A stretch of 64,000 nt of DNA from Cephalopachus bancanus (Eukaryota; Chordata; Mammalia; Primates; Tarsiidae): positions 4,712,001 through 4,776,000 of the forward strand of contig JAPVLO010000153.1 of the NCBI GenBank assembly GCA_027257055.1. Direction: 5' to 3'. Below the pieces are notes generated by a model. That model was given only the letters and a program-made list of their open reading frames with translations, was not told the origin of the DNA and made no database searches. Position numbers and translations under genes: made by a program. This document shows positions 10,783 to 23,565 of the stretch, piece after piece. Position 1 is the stretch's first letter; each line of letters starts with the position of its first letter.

Positions 10783-11899
10783 TCATGTCATCCACAAAGA
10801 GGGGCAGTTTAACTTCTTCCTGTCCAATGTAGATGCCTTTATTTCTTTATCTTGCCTAACTGTACTGGCTAGAATTTCTAACAAATGTTGAATGAGGGTA
10901 GGGAAAGTGAAAAGGAGATATCCTTGTCTTTTTCCAGATCTTTGAATAAAAGCTTTAAACTTTTTCACTGTTCAGTATGATACTAGCTGTGGGTTTGTTG
11001 AGGTACCTTCCTTCTATACCTAATTTGTAGAGAGTTTTTATCATGTAGGGATGTTAAATTTTGTCAAATGCTTTTCCTGAATTTATTGAGATGATCATAT
11101 GGTTTTTCTTCTTCATTAATGTGATGTATCGTGTTTATTGATTTTTGTAAACTGAACTATCCTTGCATCCCTGGGATGAATCCCACTTGATCATAGTGAA
11201 CACTTTTTAAAGTGTTGTTGAATGTGGTTTGCTAATATTTTGTTGAGAATTTTTGCATCAAAATTAAGTGGGAATATTGGCTTACACATTTTCTTTTTTC
11301 TTATGTCCTTGTTTGGTTCTGGTATCAGGTTAATGCTGATCTTATAGAATGAGTTTGAAAGTATTCTCTCCAACTTTTTTTACAAGAATTTGAGAAGAAT
11401 TGGTATTAGTTCTTCTTTAAATGTTTGGTGAAACTCAGTTGTGAAGCCATCAGGTCCATCTTTGATGGGAGACTTTTTATTACTGATTCAATCTCCTTAG
11501 TCATTATTAGTCTGTTCTTATTTTCTACTTATTCATAATTCAATCATAGCGGTTTGTGTATGTCATTTTCTTCTAGAGTATCCAATTTTTTGTGTATAAT
11601 TATTTATGAGTCTCTTGTTACTTTTGTATTTCTGTGGTATCAGTTGTAATGCCTCTTTTTTCATCTCTGATTTTTATTAATTTGAGTCTTCTCTCTTTTT
11701 TTTCTTATTCTCGCTAAAGTTTTTTCAAAAAAATCAACTCTTTATTTTGTTGATCATTTGTATTGTTTTTCTGGTTATAATTTTATTTATGCTCTGATCT
11801 TCATTATTCCCTTCCTTCTACTATTTTTGGGTTTAGTTTGTTACTTTGTTCATGTTTATTTAGTTCCTTGAGGTGCACCATTAGGTTTAATTGAAATGT

Positions 11900-12266
11900 T
11901 TTTCCTTCTTCTTCTTCTCCTTCTTCCTTTTTTCTTCTTCTTCTTCCCTCTTCTACTTTCTTCTTGGTTTTTTTGAGTCAGAGTTTCAAAGTTCAGAGTT
12001 TTTGCCACCCAGCCTAGAGTGCAGTTGTACACTCATGGCCACCACAGCCTCAACCTGCTGGGCTCAGGTGATTCTTCCACCTCAACCTTTCAAGAGGTTG
12101 GAACCACAGGTGCATGCCACCACACCCAGCTAATTTTTTAAATTATTGTAGAGACAAAGTCTTGCCAGGTTGCCAAGGCTGGTCTTAAACTCCTGGGCTT
12201 GAGCAATTATCTAGCCTCCACTCCCAAAGTGTGGGTATTACAGGCATGAGCCACTGTGCCTGGCAT
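11900..12266 (-). mobile_element. Alu dimer with (CTT)n tail tract
   Basis: Antisense Alu from about 11966. The preceding 11900-11965 is a (CTT)n/T-rich tract, i.e. an evolved A-tail read in reverse. Fairly diverged. Confidence 0.85.
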
Positions 12267-13186
12267 TTCTTCTTTTCTTTTAGGCATTTATTGCTTTAAA
12301 TTCTCCTCTTAGAACTGTTTCTGCTGTATCACATAAGTTTTGGTATGTTGTGCTTCCATTTTCATTTGTCTCAAGAAATTTTTAAATTTCTCTTTTAATT
12401 TCTTCATTGGCCCATTGGTTGTTAGGGAACAACTTGTTTAATTTCCATGTATTTTTAACATTTCCAAAGTGTTCCTATTGAGTTCTAGTTTTATGCCATG
12501 GTGATATAATTTCAGTCTTCTTAAATTTGTTAAGACTTTTTTTGAGACGTAAAATATGGTGTATCCTGGAGAAAGACTGATTCATGTGCATTTGAGAAAG
12601 ATGTGTATTCTGCAACTGTTGGACAGAACTTCTGTATGTCTCTGTTAGGTGCATTTGGTCTAGAGTGCAGTTTAAATAAATGTTTTTTGTTGATTTTCTA
12701 TCAGCAAAAGTGATAGAAAGTGATAAAAGTGGGATATTGAAGCCCTCTATTATTATTGCATTGCAGTCTATCTCTCCCTGTAGATCTATCAGTAGTTGCT
12801 TTATATATTTAGGTCCTCCAATGCTGGGTGCACATATACTTAAAATTGTTATGTCCTTTTGCTGAAATGGACCCCTTTAACATATATAATGACCTTCTCT
12901 GTCTCTTTATATGTTGATTTGAACTCTATTTTATCTGATATTAGTATAGCTACTCTTATTCTCTTTTGGTTTCTATTTACATAAAATATATTTCTCCATC
13001 TCTTCATTTTCAGACTATGTGTGTCCTCACAGGTGACGTGAGTCTCTTGTAGGCAGCATATAGATGGATCTTGTTATTTTATCTATTCAGCCATTCTATT
13101 TATTTTAATTGGCGAATGTAATCCATTTGCATTTAAGGCAATTATTGATAGGTAAGCACTATTGCCATTTTAAAAATTGTTTTCAG

Positions 13187-13472
13187 CTGGGCTGAGTGAC
13201 TCAACCTGTAATCCCAGCACTTTGGGAGACCTCGGCATGTGGACTGCCTGAGCCCATGGGCTTGAGACCAGCCCAGGCAACTTGGTAAGATCTCGTCTCT
13301 ACAATAAATCAAAAATTAGCCAAGCATGGTAGGGTACATCTGTAGCTCCAGCTACTTGGAAGGCTGAGTCATAAGAATCGCCAGAGCCCAGCAGGTCAAC
13401 ACTGGGGTGGCCATGAGCATGCCACTGCACTCCAGCCTGGGCAACGGAGTGAGATACCTACTCAAAAAAAAA
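13187..13472 (+). mobile_element. Alu dimer in L1M
   Basis: Sense. Starts AGCTGGGCTGAGTGACTCAA. Flanked by imperfect copies of AAATTGTTTTCAGCTG. Older lineage type. Confidence 0.88.
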
Positions 13473-13749
13473 ATTGTTTTCCAGCTGTTTTGTAAATCCT
13501 CTCTTCCTTTATTTCTGTCTTCCTTTGTGGTTAAGTAATTTTATCTAGTAGTATTTTTTATTCCTTGCATTTTATTTTTAATGTGTATATTATAGGTTTT
13601 TGTTCTATGATTACAAGTCTTACAAATATATCTTTTAGTTATAACAGGTATCTTTAAGCTGATAACAACTTAAGTTTAACTCTATTCCTCCTCTATATTT
13701 TGAATTCTTGATGTCACAGTTTATATCTTTCTTATATTGCATATCTCTT

Positions 13750-14029
13750 TTTTTTTTTTTTGAGTCAGAGTCTCACTCCATTGCAGTGGCATGCTCACAG
13801 TCACAACATCCTGAACCCGCTGGACTCCAGTGACCCTTCCACCTCAGCCCTTCCAAGTAACTGGAACTACAGGTGCACATTACCACACCCAGCTAATTTT
13901 TTTTTTTAATTGTAGAGACAAGGTCTCGCCAAGTTGCCCAGGTTGATCTTGAACCCATGGGCTCAGGCAATCCACTCACCTTGGCCTCCCAAAGTACTGG
14001 GATTACAGGCTGAGCCACTGAGCCCAGCC
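13750..14029 (-). mobile_element. Alu dimer in L1M
   Basis: Antisense. A 16-bp duplication (ATATTGCATATCTCTT at 13734-13749, ATACTGCATATCTCTT at 14030-14045) flanks it with one mismatch. Confidence 0.9.
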
Positions 14030-15990
14030 ATACTGCATATCTCTTAACAAAGGATTGTGGTTATTACTTTTAATAGTGTTGTCTTTTAATCTTAATACAG
14101 ATATAAGATATAAGTTATTTATACACCATGACTGCCATATTAGAGTATTTTGAATTTGTCTGTGTACTTACTTTTACCAGTGAGTTTTATAAAGATTTTT
14201 TTGCATTACTCATTTGCATCATTTTCTTTCAACTTGAAGGTTTAGTGTTTTAGTGTTTCTTGTAAGATAGGTGTGATGACAATACATTTCCTCAGCTTTT
14301 GTTTGTCTGGGAAAGTCTTTATCTAGTCTTCATTTCTGAAGGACAGTTTTGCTGGGTACAGAATTCTTGATTGGCAGAGGTTTTTTCTTCCTTTAACACT
14401 TTGAATATATTATCTTACCCCGTCTCTTGGCCTGTAAGGTTTTTCCTGAGAAGTCTGCTGCTGGCATATTAGAAATCCCTTATATGGTGTTTGTCTATTT
14501 TCTCTTGCTGCTTTCAGGATCTTCTCTTTGCCTTTGATGGTTTGGTTATGTCTTGGGATAGTCTTATTTGGATTTACTATAATTAGAGACCTTTGATCTT
14601 CCTATACCTGAATATTTATATCTTCAAAAAGCTTTCTTCTATTATTTTTAAAATAAGACTTTAACACCTTTATCTTTCTATTTCCTCTATAGTGGCAATG
14701 ACTCATACATTTGCTCTTTTGACACTGTCCCATAAATCCCATAAGCTTTCTTTATTCTCTTTCATTTGTTTCCTCAAATAATCTGCAAATTCGAAGATGG
14801 AGTCTGTGCTTAATCAATTTTGCTGTTGATGCTCTCTGCTGCATTTTTTCATTTTGTTCATTGTATTTTTCAGCTGCATTATATCTGCTTGATTTTTTTT
14901 TAATTTCAATGTTTACTAAATTTTTCATTCTAGTCTTTCATTCTTTTCCTTTTTTCATTGAATTTTCTTCTCTTTATTTTATTGATACTCATTGAGCTTC
15001 CTTACAATAACTATTCTGAATTTCTTGTCAGGAAGCTCATGCATCCTATCTCTTTAGGCTCAGTAACTGGCACCATATTTTGTTTGTTTATGTCATGTTT
15101 CCCTGATTTCTCTTGATCACTGTGGTCATATGTCAGTGTCTGCACACTGAAGAAGTAGGTACTTATTCCAGTGTCCACAGTCTGGCTTTGTCTGACAATG
15201 TCCTTCAACAGTAAGCCTATCTAGAGATACTATGTAGGTTGTCTACTATGCTTCCTAAGCCTGTGACCACTGCAGATACTGAAGTGCTTGGGGGCACTCT
15301 AAACCCAGGATTGCTGGAACTGGTACAGTTCTAAGCTGAAATCCCATGGCTGCCAAAGCTGGCATAGCAGTGGGCTGGAATCCCATGGCCACCAAGGCTG
15401 ATATAGTGCTGGGGCACACCCAAAGCCCACAGCCACTGAAGCTCATGCAGCACTGGGGCATGTCCAGAGCCCACAACTGCTGAGGACTTCCTGTTGCTGT
15501 TGATTATTTGGAGCCCAAAACCTATGTAATTGACTTGCAGGCTAGAACTTGAATCATCTTGCAGGGGCTATGTGTTCCAATCTGGTGCCAGGCTGGGTCT
15601 GAAGGGTTGAGATGCAGGTATTAGCCTGGAGTCACAGGCTGTGGGGGTCTCTTCCTAATGCTGCATACTACTGTGGTAGGCTCCGTTTGGGGGTACAGAC
15701 AAAATTCTGTGCTTACTTCCTTTTCTTTCCTCCAAGAGAATAGTATCTCTGTCTGCACTGTGCTGCCTGGGGTTGAAGAAAGGATGACATGAGTAATGGA
15801 CAATTGTCTTTTAATCATCTTTTCTTATTATGCTATAGCTAGGTACAATGATCCCTAATCTGTTTTCCCTAGCTCTGGTAAAGGTATTTTTATACACAGA
15901 TATAGTTGTTCAAATTGATGATTGATGTTTATACAAAGGAACAATAGCTGGAGAGTTATTTTCACCATCTTGCTTCACCCTACTTTCCTA

Positions 15991-18009
15991 CATCTTATTT
16001 TTTGATGTACTTCAGAGTAATTTTCAGTCATTAGTACACTTCTCCCAATACTTCACCTTCATTTTTAATTGCTATTATAATGTAGCTTACTCTTTTAGAA
16101 TACACACAGACACATACACACACACACATACACACACACACACACGAATGTTTCAACTGGTTGCTTTCTTTATCAGGCATGTTGGTCCTTACGAAACAAA
16201 GACTAAAAAAATTCTCTGCAAACATTCTAGCTTTGGGCTGCTTTACTTTCAAAGGATTACAGAATTGATCTTCATAAGCAATCCAGGGTCAGCACAACAA
16301 GACTGAAGAAGAATGCTGAAGAACTGGAGTACTGTTTTACTTATGACTTCAGTCAGATCTCATTACAGTGGATGGACTAGCTTTATCCCTTCTCCTGCAA
16401 TTTGACCTTTTCACTCATACCTCTGATGCCATCCCCATACAAACCTCATTTTCCTTTTAAAGATAGATGGGGAGTATTGAACACTGGACTATTTTAACCC
16501 TCCTCACCCACTATCTTTTGATATATAAGCAAATGGTATTGCCTTTGCTTCTTAACATCCAAAGGCACAATAAAAAGCAGGTCTGAGGCAGCCCCATGTA
16601 ATACTTCAAACTCTACCTGTTTTCTGGGTATTGAAAATGACATGCTTCACAGCACAGACTCAACCACAGTCTCCTTAAAGTCCCACAATTCCAATAGCTT
16701 TTGGCAGCATGTAGGTGGGATTTAAATTGCATATTGCTGCAGAGTGATTCCTTGGGAGCATTTCCTTCTCTAAGTCATACTGCAGTGTGGTTTTTTCCAA
16801 CATCTGCATAGGTTGAGCAAAAATGTTGACATATGGAAGTGACACCTTTTTCTGTAGGAAATGAATTTGGGAGCTGGGAGTAGGATCAAAGTAATCACAC
16901 AATGTGAAAATGTATTTGCCCCAAATAAGGCCATCACTTTCCATTCCATAGCTGTCTATGAAGGGCAACCACATGCAGAACACTGAACTAGGCAAGGAGG
17001 AAATACAAAGGTAGAGAAGTCTATGGTGCTTTTCTTGAAGAAGTTACAAATCTAATAGAAGACATGAGTCAAGTACACAAGATAACATAATACAAAGTAT
17101 AATGGGACGAGAGGGATGGCTTCTGGCTTGGAGAGGATACTAATACCACAGAACCGGAGGAAACTAAGCCATGTTTTGAAGGGATGCCACATTTCCTTGG
17201 GCAGAGATGAGATGAAGGAAAGATATTCCAAGGGGTCAGATCAACATGTGGACAACATTCTGTACTGGGAAAGTGAAGAGCAGGTCTGTGGAATAGCAAA
17301 TAATCTAGTTTGACTGGAATACAGGTATGTATTCAGTGAGAAAACAGTAAAGTAATTTGTGACAGACCTCACATTCCCTGATTTAAAGTATGGAAGGCAA
17401 GAGTGAACCAGAAAAGAATATTGAACATGAAAGTGATAAGATTAAAACTGCATTTTTGGAAAGATAACTGTGGCAGAGTATGATTGAATCAAAATGGGGA
17501 GAGATAAGATATCACAGAAATAGCATCTTTTATATCTATTCTCTTACTATCACAATAAAAATGTAGCTAAGGAAATTTTGATATTCCAACTACAAATAAC
17601 CTCTCTTTGGGGTAGGGAGACATAGAGCTGATACCTGAAAATCTACTTTGACTACAGTAACTTGCTCCTTTCTCCTTGATTTTGTACAAAGCCCAAAACA
17701 AATGTTGGCTGTTTTTATTAAACTCAAAGCTGACTCCAAGTCTTTCAGCAATAACAAGAACTTTATGACTAATATAAACACCAAGAGTCATCATTTGGGA
17801 ATACAGACTCCAAGAATCCATAATATGAAATTAAGGAAATGAAATTCTTTTCACTTTCATTTTCATGGATGGTTAAACTCAATTACACACTTGTGTCAAT
17901 TTTATCAATATTTGAGGTTATACCAACTATGGAAAAGCTAACATCTCTATGACTATATAAACTCTATAAACTATAATGAACCTTATTAATATGCACCAAC
18001 TTGGGAGTG
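15991..18009. other. Unannotated, with a CA repeat
   Basis: A CA/TA-rich microsatellite lies at 16104-16145. The stretch 17100-17480 looks like a decayed interspersed repeat, but I cannot name it. No gene is supported. Confidence 0.4.
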
Positions 18010-18215
18010 CCCATTACGTACCAGATGTTGAGGATCTTTCATAATGTATCTTCAGTCATCATATTATCTCATTTATTCATCACACAAAACCCTTGCAGAA
18101 GGCATTATGAACCTTTAATTTCAGATGGGAAATATAAGGCATAAAGAGACTAAGTAGTCTATCTGGAATCAGGCAGCAATAAATTTTAAAGCTAGAATTC
18201 AAACCTAGGTCAGCC
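18010..18215 (-). mobile_element. MIR SINE, antisense
   Basis: Reads as antisense MIR: GTACCAGATGTTGAGG, then AATTTCAGATGGGAAATATAAGG and a degraded 'cagag.ggttaag' region. Confidence 0.6.
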
Positions 18216-19639
18216 TGATTGGAGTCTTGTTGCAATTCCTCCAAGCCGAAGGGACGTATATTATATGTGTAGGTTATGGCTGAGCCTACCAATTACATTA
18301 AAATAGCTATCAAACAAATGCTTCTTTTTTCAAACTAATGGTTTATTTAACTACACCAATAAGGAATTCCCAGAACATCAAAGAAATATTTGAGAAACTA
18401 ACTTAAGCCTTAAGACTGGAATGATAGACCTTGAAATATGCCATACTAAAGATCTAGCAAATTTCATTTGCTACTAACAAGGATGGCTGAAGAGTTGAAG
18501 GACTGAAAAATTTAGAGCCAGGCTGATACATCTGGGTGGACCCTGAAACTCCAAAAAGGTCTTCTATAGAAGACACCTGGGAGGATTCTAAGGCTACATT
18601 CCAACTGCTACAGTTGCTTCTCTGTTGCAAACAGACCCATAATTACCAAGTATTCTGTTAAACTAGCCCCTTCCCTACACACCCACCAGCAAAAAGCATG
18701 ACTGAAAGCAGGCCCAGGTCACTCTGCAGAGTGTCCATGAATGCTTGGAGTCTTTCCAAGTGAAGCCCGGATGAGGAGGATGTCTTGTTGTTGAGTTCCC
18801 TCCTGGCTGCAGAGAGAGACTCGGACATGTTGTGATCATCATACTTATATCCATTAGCTGCAAAAGCACGTCTGGGTTGATGGGAAGCCACGAGGGTTAG
18901 GGGATGGACAAACTTAGTTTATGTCCTGGCTATACTTTCTCCTATTTGCTAAGTCATCCATCTGTCCTGACTTCCTGGCGGGGCAGGGATAACAAAGATC
19001 AACTGAGATCATTTCTAAGAAAGTGCTTTTAAAAATGCAGAGGTGCCACAAAATGTATCAATTTGCTTTTGTTAGGATCAGTCCACACCATCTTCATCTT
19101 CATCAATGTAGGCTATGGTATGTAAAAAAATGATTTTTATATTTTAAGATGCATCTCTCACTGAAAAAATGATTCTACCATGAATAGACCTTCTACTTGT
19201 GGATACAAATAGCAAAAGCATCTAAAAAAACTGTGAGGGAGAAAGCTAGCATTCTAGTGAATATGCATTAGAAATTCACTCTAATCCACTGGGTAATTAT
19301 GCTACTTTTTTTAAAGGGATTTAACTTTACCTTTTGTAAAATGTAGGAAATATGTAGTAAAATACAACACATATTCACTTAGCCATATACATATTTTGGG
19401 ACCCTACTGCAAACGGACCTAGGTCAACCTAATTTATAGGTTCTTTGGTTAAATCATGGTGGCCTCCAACAAGTAAAGATAGATAGTAACTATCTGCTTT
19501 TTAGCTAGGTTGTACACTAATGAAAGAAAATTCCAGGCCAAATTCTGTCACATAAACAAATATATATAAGAAAGAAGACACAAAAGTTACCATAGAACCT
19601 GCCCTTGAAAATTTGGTGATGCCTCTTCTTTGTCCTTTT
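18216..19639. other. Unannotated
   Basis: No repeat recognised. A minus-strand open frame at 18658-18891 was considered and rejected as a gene. Confidence 0.4.
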
Positions 19640-20012
19640 AGGAACTCCAAAGCACTTCTTGTTCATTTTTTTCCTGTGTGCACAACTACATCCCAGAATC
19701 CTTACAGTTGGATTGAGGCCACATGACCATGTTTTTTCCTGACATAAAATCTGTCACACAAGCCTTCTTTCTCTTGACCTCCCACCCTGGAGGCCCATTT
19801 TAAGGATGGCAGCACTACAACATGGAAGTATTAAAGACAGAATGACTCAGGTCTTCTAGTCATCATTTGAAGAAGAGCCCAGGAGGGCCGCCCAACTTAA
19901 AATATCCACTTTGGACTTAGAAAAAATGAAAATAAATTTTGTGTCAAGCCACCAAGATTTGGAGTTGTCTGTTCCAGCAGGTAGTTTTAATTACCCTAAT
20001 TAATACAAGCAC
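19640..20012 (+). mobile_element. MLT1-type MaLR solo LTR
   Basis: The 3' part reads AAGCCACCAAGATTTGGAG, then TTGTCTGTTCCAGCAGGTAG and ACCCTAATTAATACAAG, matching the terminus of MLT1 LTRs. The upstream body (CCAGAATCC, TGGAGGCCCATTTTAAGGATGG) fits less well. Confidence 0.55.
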
Positions 20013-21834
20013 CTGCTTGTATCTGCTGAAAAAAGATACATCAATATTCTAGTGGCAAGATCTGCAAACCATCTAATGGGGCCAAATGGATCTATTGTTA
20101 TGAGAGGGAGACACAGAACTGAATGGAACTCAGTCACTCCAATGTAGCCTGAATTCTGAGCCTGCTGTATTCTTAACTCTTTGTCCATGCAAAAATAGAA
20201 AAATATGCACAATCTTTCTAGCTACTCAAGTGTTTCACCAATGAACACATTATATCTAACACAGTTTATGATCATTGAAACCCTCAAGTGTGAATGTTTC
20301 ATAACATCATCCTAAGTATTTTTGCAGCCACTTTAAACTTCATAGTAAGGTTCTTCAAATTACTACTAACCAGTTCTGGAGCATGGATTCCTGCCCAGGG
20401 CAGAGGTAAAGTTCCAAATATTTAACCACTGATATGGCACAGTCACCAAGAGATGAAAATAGACGTTAACTTTTATGCCAAAGCAGTGCCTTCTAGCCTG
20501 GATTACCTCAAGTGTTACCTAAGCCCTTCTAGGGTAGAGATTAAAGTAATTTACACAGTGACTATTTATATTGAAGTATTTAAAAAAATAAATCACAGAC
20601 AATATAACAGGTGCCTAATTCACAGCCTTCACCCATTTTATTTATTTCTCTGCTCATTCTAAGAATTACGAGCAAAGGATCATGGGATCTATTCCTAAGT
20701 GTAAGATTAGATCAATAAAATTAGCCATCTGTCCATGGAAGGCTTTAAACTCAGGTTGTATTTAAGTATTATGTTTCCAACTGCCCAGATGTTACAGAGA
20801 AGGGCCTGCTGATACAACTCCTTTTGCACAATGTAAACCATTAAATGGCTAATATAAACTTATTGCACCAAGAAAAATAAATAGCATTAACATTGCATTA
20901 AATCTGATTCGGGATTCTGTGTGCCCTGTCAGCAAACACAAGTGTTAAAAATTTCAATTGCTCACGATCTGCAGAGTCAGACAAGAAAGAAACTTCAAGT
21001 GTCTTTAGGGGAGTAGAGAAGAGGGATACTGGAAACAAGATCAAAACATCAGAAACTATATCCTTGCTTGGTCAGGTTGGTTAAAGTAATAATAATGACT
21101 GTGTCTATTGATAGATAATATCCTATCCTTATGTAGCACTTCAGCTCTTTCAAAGCATTAGTCTGCTTTATTTCCTTTGATTCAAATAAGATGGTGGAGT
21201 TATCTGGGATAAGTGGGGGCTTTTTCCAGCTCAGGAAACATCAGTAGGAAGTAGACTGAGTGAGCCTGGTCTATCTTTCTCTGTCACTGGCAGTGGCTCT
21301 GGAATTCCTCCAATCACCTAATCAATGAGCAAAACCTGAACCATGTCTTAGCTCTCTAACTTCATGGAGACTTTCACTGATTCCCAGAACATACCAGTCT
21401 GCATAATTCTCTTAAAGGAAAAGCTTGTTCCCCCCTGCTACATCCTGCAAAACTATCCCCAGACAATTACCAGGCAAAATCATCCTCATTTCCCAAACAA
21501 AACTCAAGCCATGTGGTGGACCAGAGAATCTTTCTGGTGAATTAAAATTTATCAGAAAAAATTGTACAACTCCATACAAGTTAAATTACATATAACCATA
21601 CATTAGCAAGTATGGAAAAAAGGATAAAAGCACATGGAATCATAAATGTCTGTGTTTATTACCTCTGATTCGTGGAAATGTAGATACCCTTTCAAATTCT
21701 CCTTCTGTGTCCAAATTAAACAATCCCAATTTTTTAAATATTGCCTTAAAACTTCAGTCTTCTAATCCTTTTGAATGCCCTGGGACACTGAATCTTCCCA
21801 GTTCCCCCATATGGTAGGTTCTTTATTTTATTTT
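20013..21834. other. Unannotated
   Basis: Ordinary non-coding sequence; no recognised repeat or gene. Confidence 0.5.
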
Positions 21835-21955
21835 TATCGATGGGGAAGCTAACAGAGATTATATAACTTGCCCAGTGTCACCAAGGAAGTTATAAAACGG
21901 AGTTAGAACGGGAACCCAAATTTGCAGAATATGAAAGCGTGTGCTCTCCCAAGTC
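21835..21955 (-). mobile_element. MIR SINE fragment, antisense
   Basis: GATGGGGAAGCTAACAGAGA, TTGCCCAGTGTCACC and GAACCCAAATTTGC follow the order of antisense MIR. Confidence 0.6.
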
Positions 21956-22235
21956 TTCCTGTTCAGCCAGGAGAAACTAGCCTTGGAGGCTGAAAGAACA
22001 AACTTGAGAAAGGGAAGGATTGGCTTACAGAATATAGGATAGCTTTTTGTTAATATCACTGCAGGGTGTCCCTCTTTGTGCAGCCAACTGACAGAGTCTA
22101 AGCACAGGGCCGTTCTAGTTAAAATGCGCGTGCCCAGGGCAACGAGTAGTCCCAGCTTGGCGTGGAAAAACGAAGTGTCCGTGTAGCAAAGAGTACCCGG
22201 CAAAGGGAGGCAGCGAACTAAAAGGGAGCCCAAAC

Positions 22236-22320
22236 TCTCAAAGTGTGTACTGTGAACCACCTGCAACAAATCACCCGAGGTTTTTTGTTTTAAAAGGCAG
22301 ATGCCTGGGTTGCACTGTCA
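22236..22320 (-). mobile_element. hAT-type MER fragment
   Basis: CTCTCAAAGTGTGTACTGTG followed by ACCACCTGCAACAAATCACC and GCAGATGCCTGGG resembles the end of MER5/MER20-like hAT elements. Orientation is tentative. Confidence 0.45.
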
Positions 22321-23176
22321 AAATTCACAACCACGTCGGAAGTTCAGGAATTACCTGACGAAGGCGGAGACCTGCGAAGGGCCAGCGCTGGAAAGTGCGC
22401 CCTCTGCTGGCAAAGATCAGGAGTTCTGCAAGGAAGCAAAAGTCTTCCAGCTCATTTCAGGAGGCTAAAGCCATAACCTGGGGGCCTTCTTCAAAAGGGA
22501 GGTCCACAACCAGTGGAATCAAAGGTGGGCTTGCGGGGGATGGAGAGCCACTTAGGCTCTGTATCTCTTCACATCTTTCCTTTTTTAAATAACAGAAACA
22601 GCAGGTGCGCGTCCAACGCGTGCAACTTGACATATAGTGACAATAACAAATGGCATGGAGTCTTGACAGGCTGGCTCAAAAAAGTCTCTGCTGCTGCAAT
22701 CAAGGCATCACATCATTCAGTCAGTTGGGAGACTACAGTCCTCATACCCAGGGGTTGAGGCAGGAGAATACAAGATAACCACAGGAAAACCTTGTGGAAG
22801 CTGAGGCCTCACCTCAATCTCGGATATGTAAGTGAGTCCCTGTCTTCCAGAAACCAAGCCAAAACGATGGACCACTTTTGAGCTGTAGTAAGCCATAAAC
22901 AGATGGACAACTATTCCCAAAAGATTTCTGAGGTTATTAAAGCCCTGAGCTCCGGAAAAGAAAACAAAAACAAAACACACCACTCAGCTCCTTTCTGGCC
23001 AAGCCATTCTTCCTGGAGGAAGAATTCTAAGAAACAAATGTTACCTCATGTTACATTACATTTACCCCTGACCCTGGCTTCTCTGCCCCTTTACCTCACA
23101 GAGAATAAAAGGAAAGAGAGAGAAAAAAGAGACCAAGAGAGACACAATCAGAGAGATACATGCCTCTCTGGGAATT
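22321..23176. other. Unannotated, GC-richer part with CTCF motif
   Basis: Positions 22320-22640 are noticeably richer in CpG than the flanks and hold the CTCF-like motif at 22396. Positions 23100-23165 are GA-rich. No gene recognised. Confidence 0.45.
22396..22413 (-). promoter_or_regulatory. CTCF-like motif
   Basis: On the minus strand this reads TTGCCAGCAGAGGGCGCA, which fits the CTCF core CCASYAGRKGGCR at every core position. It lies in locally GC-rich sequence, about 7.4 kb inside inferred intron 1, and not in an identified repeat. Confidence 0.6.
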
Positions 23177-23193
23177 AAATATGATGTGGAAAC

Positions 23194-23323
23194 CAACCAG
23201 GTGAAGTGGGGGCCAAAGTAAGGACCAAACTTTACCTGTACAATGACAACTTGTATACCTAATCTTGAATTGTACCCCACATCTTAAAAATAAACAAACA
23301 AATACATAAATAAAAATATGATG
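23194..23323 (+). mobile_element. Extremely 5'-truncated L1 (about 130 bp)
   Basis: Only the terminal 3' UTR of the local L1 family: TACCTGTACAATGACAACTT ... TTGAATTGTACCCCACATC, then an A-rich tail. A perfect 17-bp direct repeat, AAATATGATGTGGAAAC, flanks it at 23177-23193 and 23324-23340. The first 30 bases (CAACCAGGTGAAGTGG...) are not obviously L1 and may be filler or diverged 3' UTR. Confidence 0.85.
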
Positions 23324-23405
23324 TGGAAACAAATAGGAAGGGAGGGTTGATGAAATGAAGAATCGGAGGAAAACATTTCTGCTATAGCTAGATGCTGGGA
23401 ATGAA

Positions 23406-23565
23406 TATCTATACATATGTGTGTGTGTATATGTACACATACATATATATAATGTATATATACACACTATATAGATATAGTTGTATCTATATATCTATAT
23501 CTAATCTATAGATCTATAGAGATATAAACATGCATATATATATTTAAAATATATATATTTATATA
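23406..23565. repeat. AT/TG-rich microsatellite
   Basis: Runs of TATG, TATA and TATC steps, including TGTGTGTGTATATG and repeated ATATATCTATATC. Confidence 0.7.

Larger units (their letters stand above)
8105..15990 (-). mobile_element. Near full-length ancient L1M, antisense
   Basis: About 6.4 kb of L1 after removing five inserted Alus. On the minus strand the element starts near 15990 with the old L1 5' UTR (GC-richer, imperfect CCCATGG.. repeats, 15280-15500). It passes through degraded upstream coding sequence and then ORF2. ORF2 fragments are still readable: 11191-11373 carries [17 protein letters not shown] from the reverse-transcriptase region, and 8888-9145 carries [13 protein letters not shown] and [11 protein letters not shown] from the C-terminal part. 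It ends in an A/T-rich 3' UTR near 8105. All frames are broken. Confidence 0.85.

Noticed and set aside
15280..15500. Imperfect repeats suggestive of a new satellite
   Set aside because: They fit the internally repetitive 5' UTR of old L1M elements and lie at the right place in the antisense L1.
18658..18891. Minus-strand open frame of 77 codons (AANGYKYDDHNMSESLSAA...) that looks exon-like
   Set aside because: Protein composition looks plausible, but I recognise no family. A second frame is also open over the same bases, there is no convincing acceptor/donor pair, and it is not the expected FN3 start of EGFLAM. A conservation test would decide.
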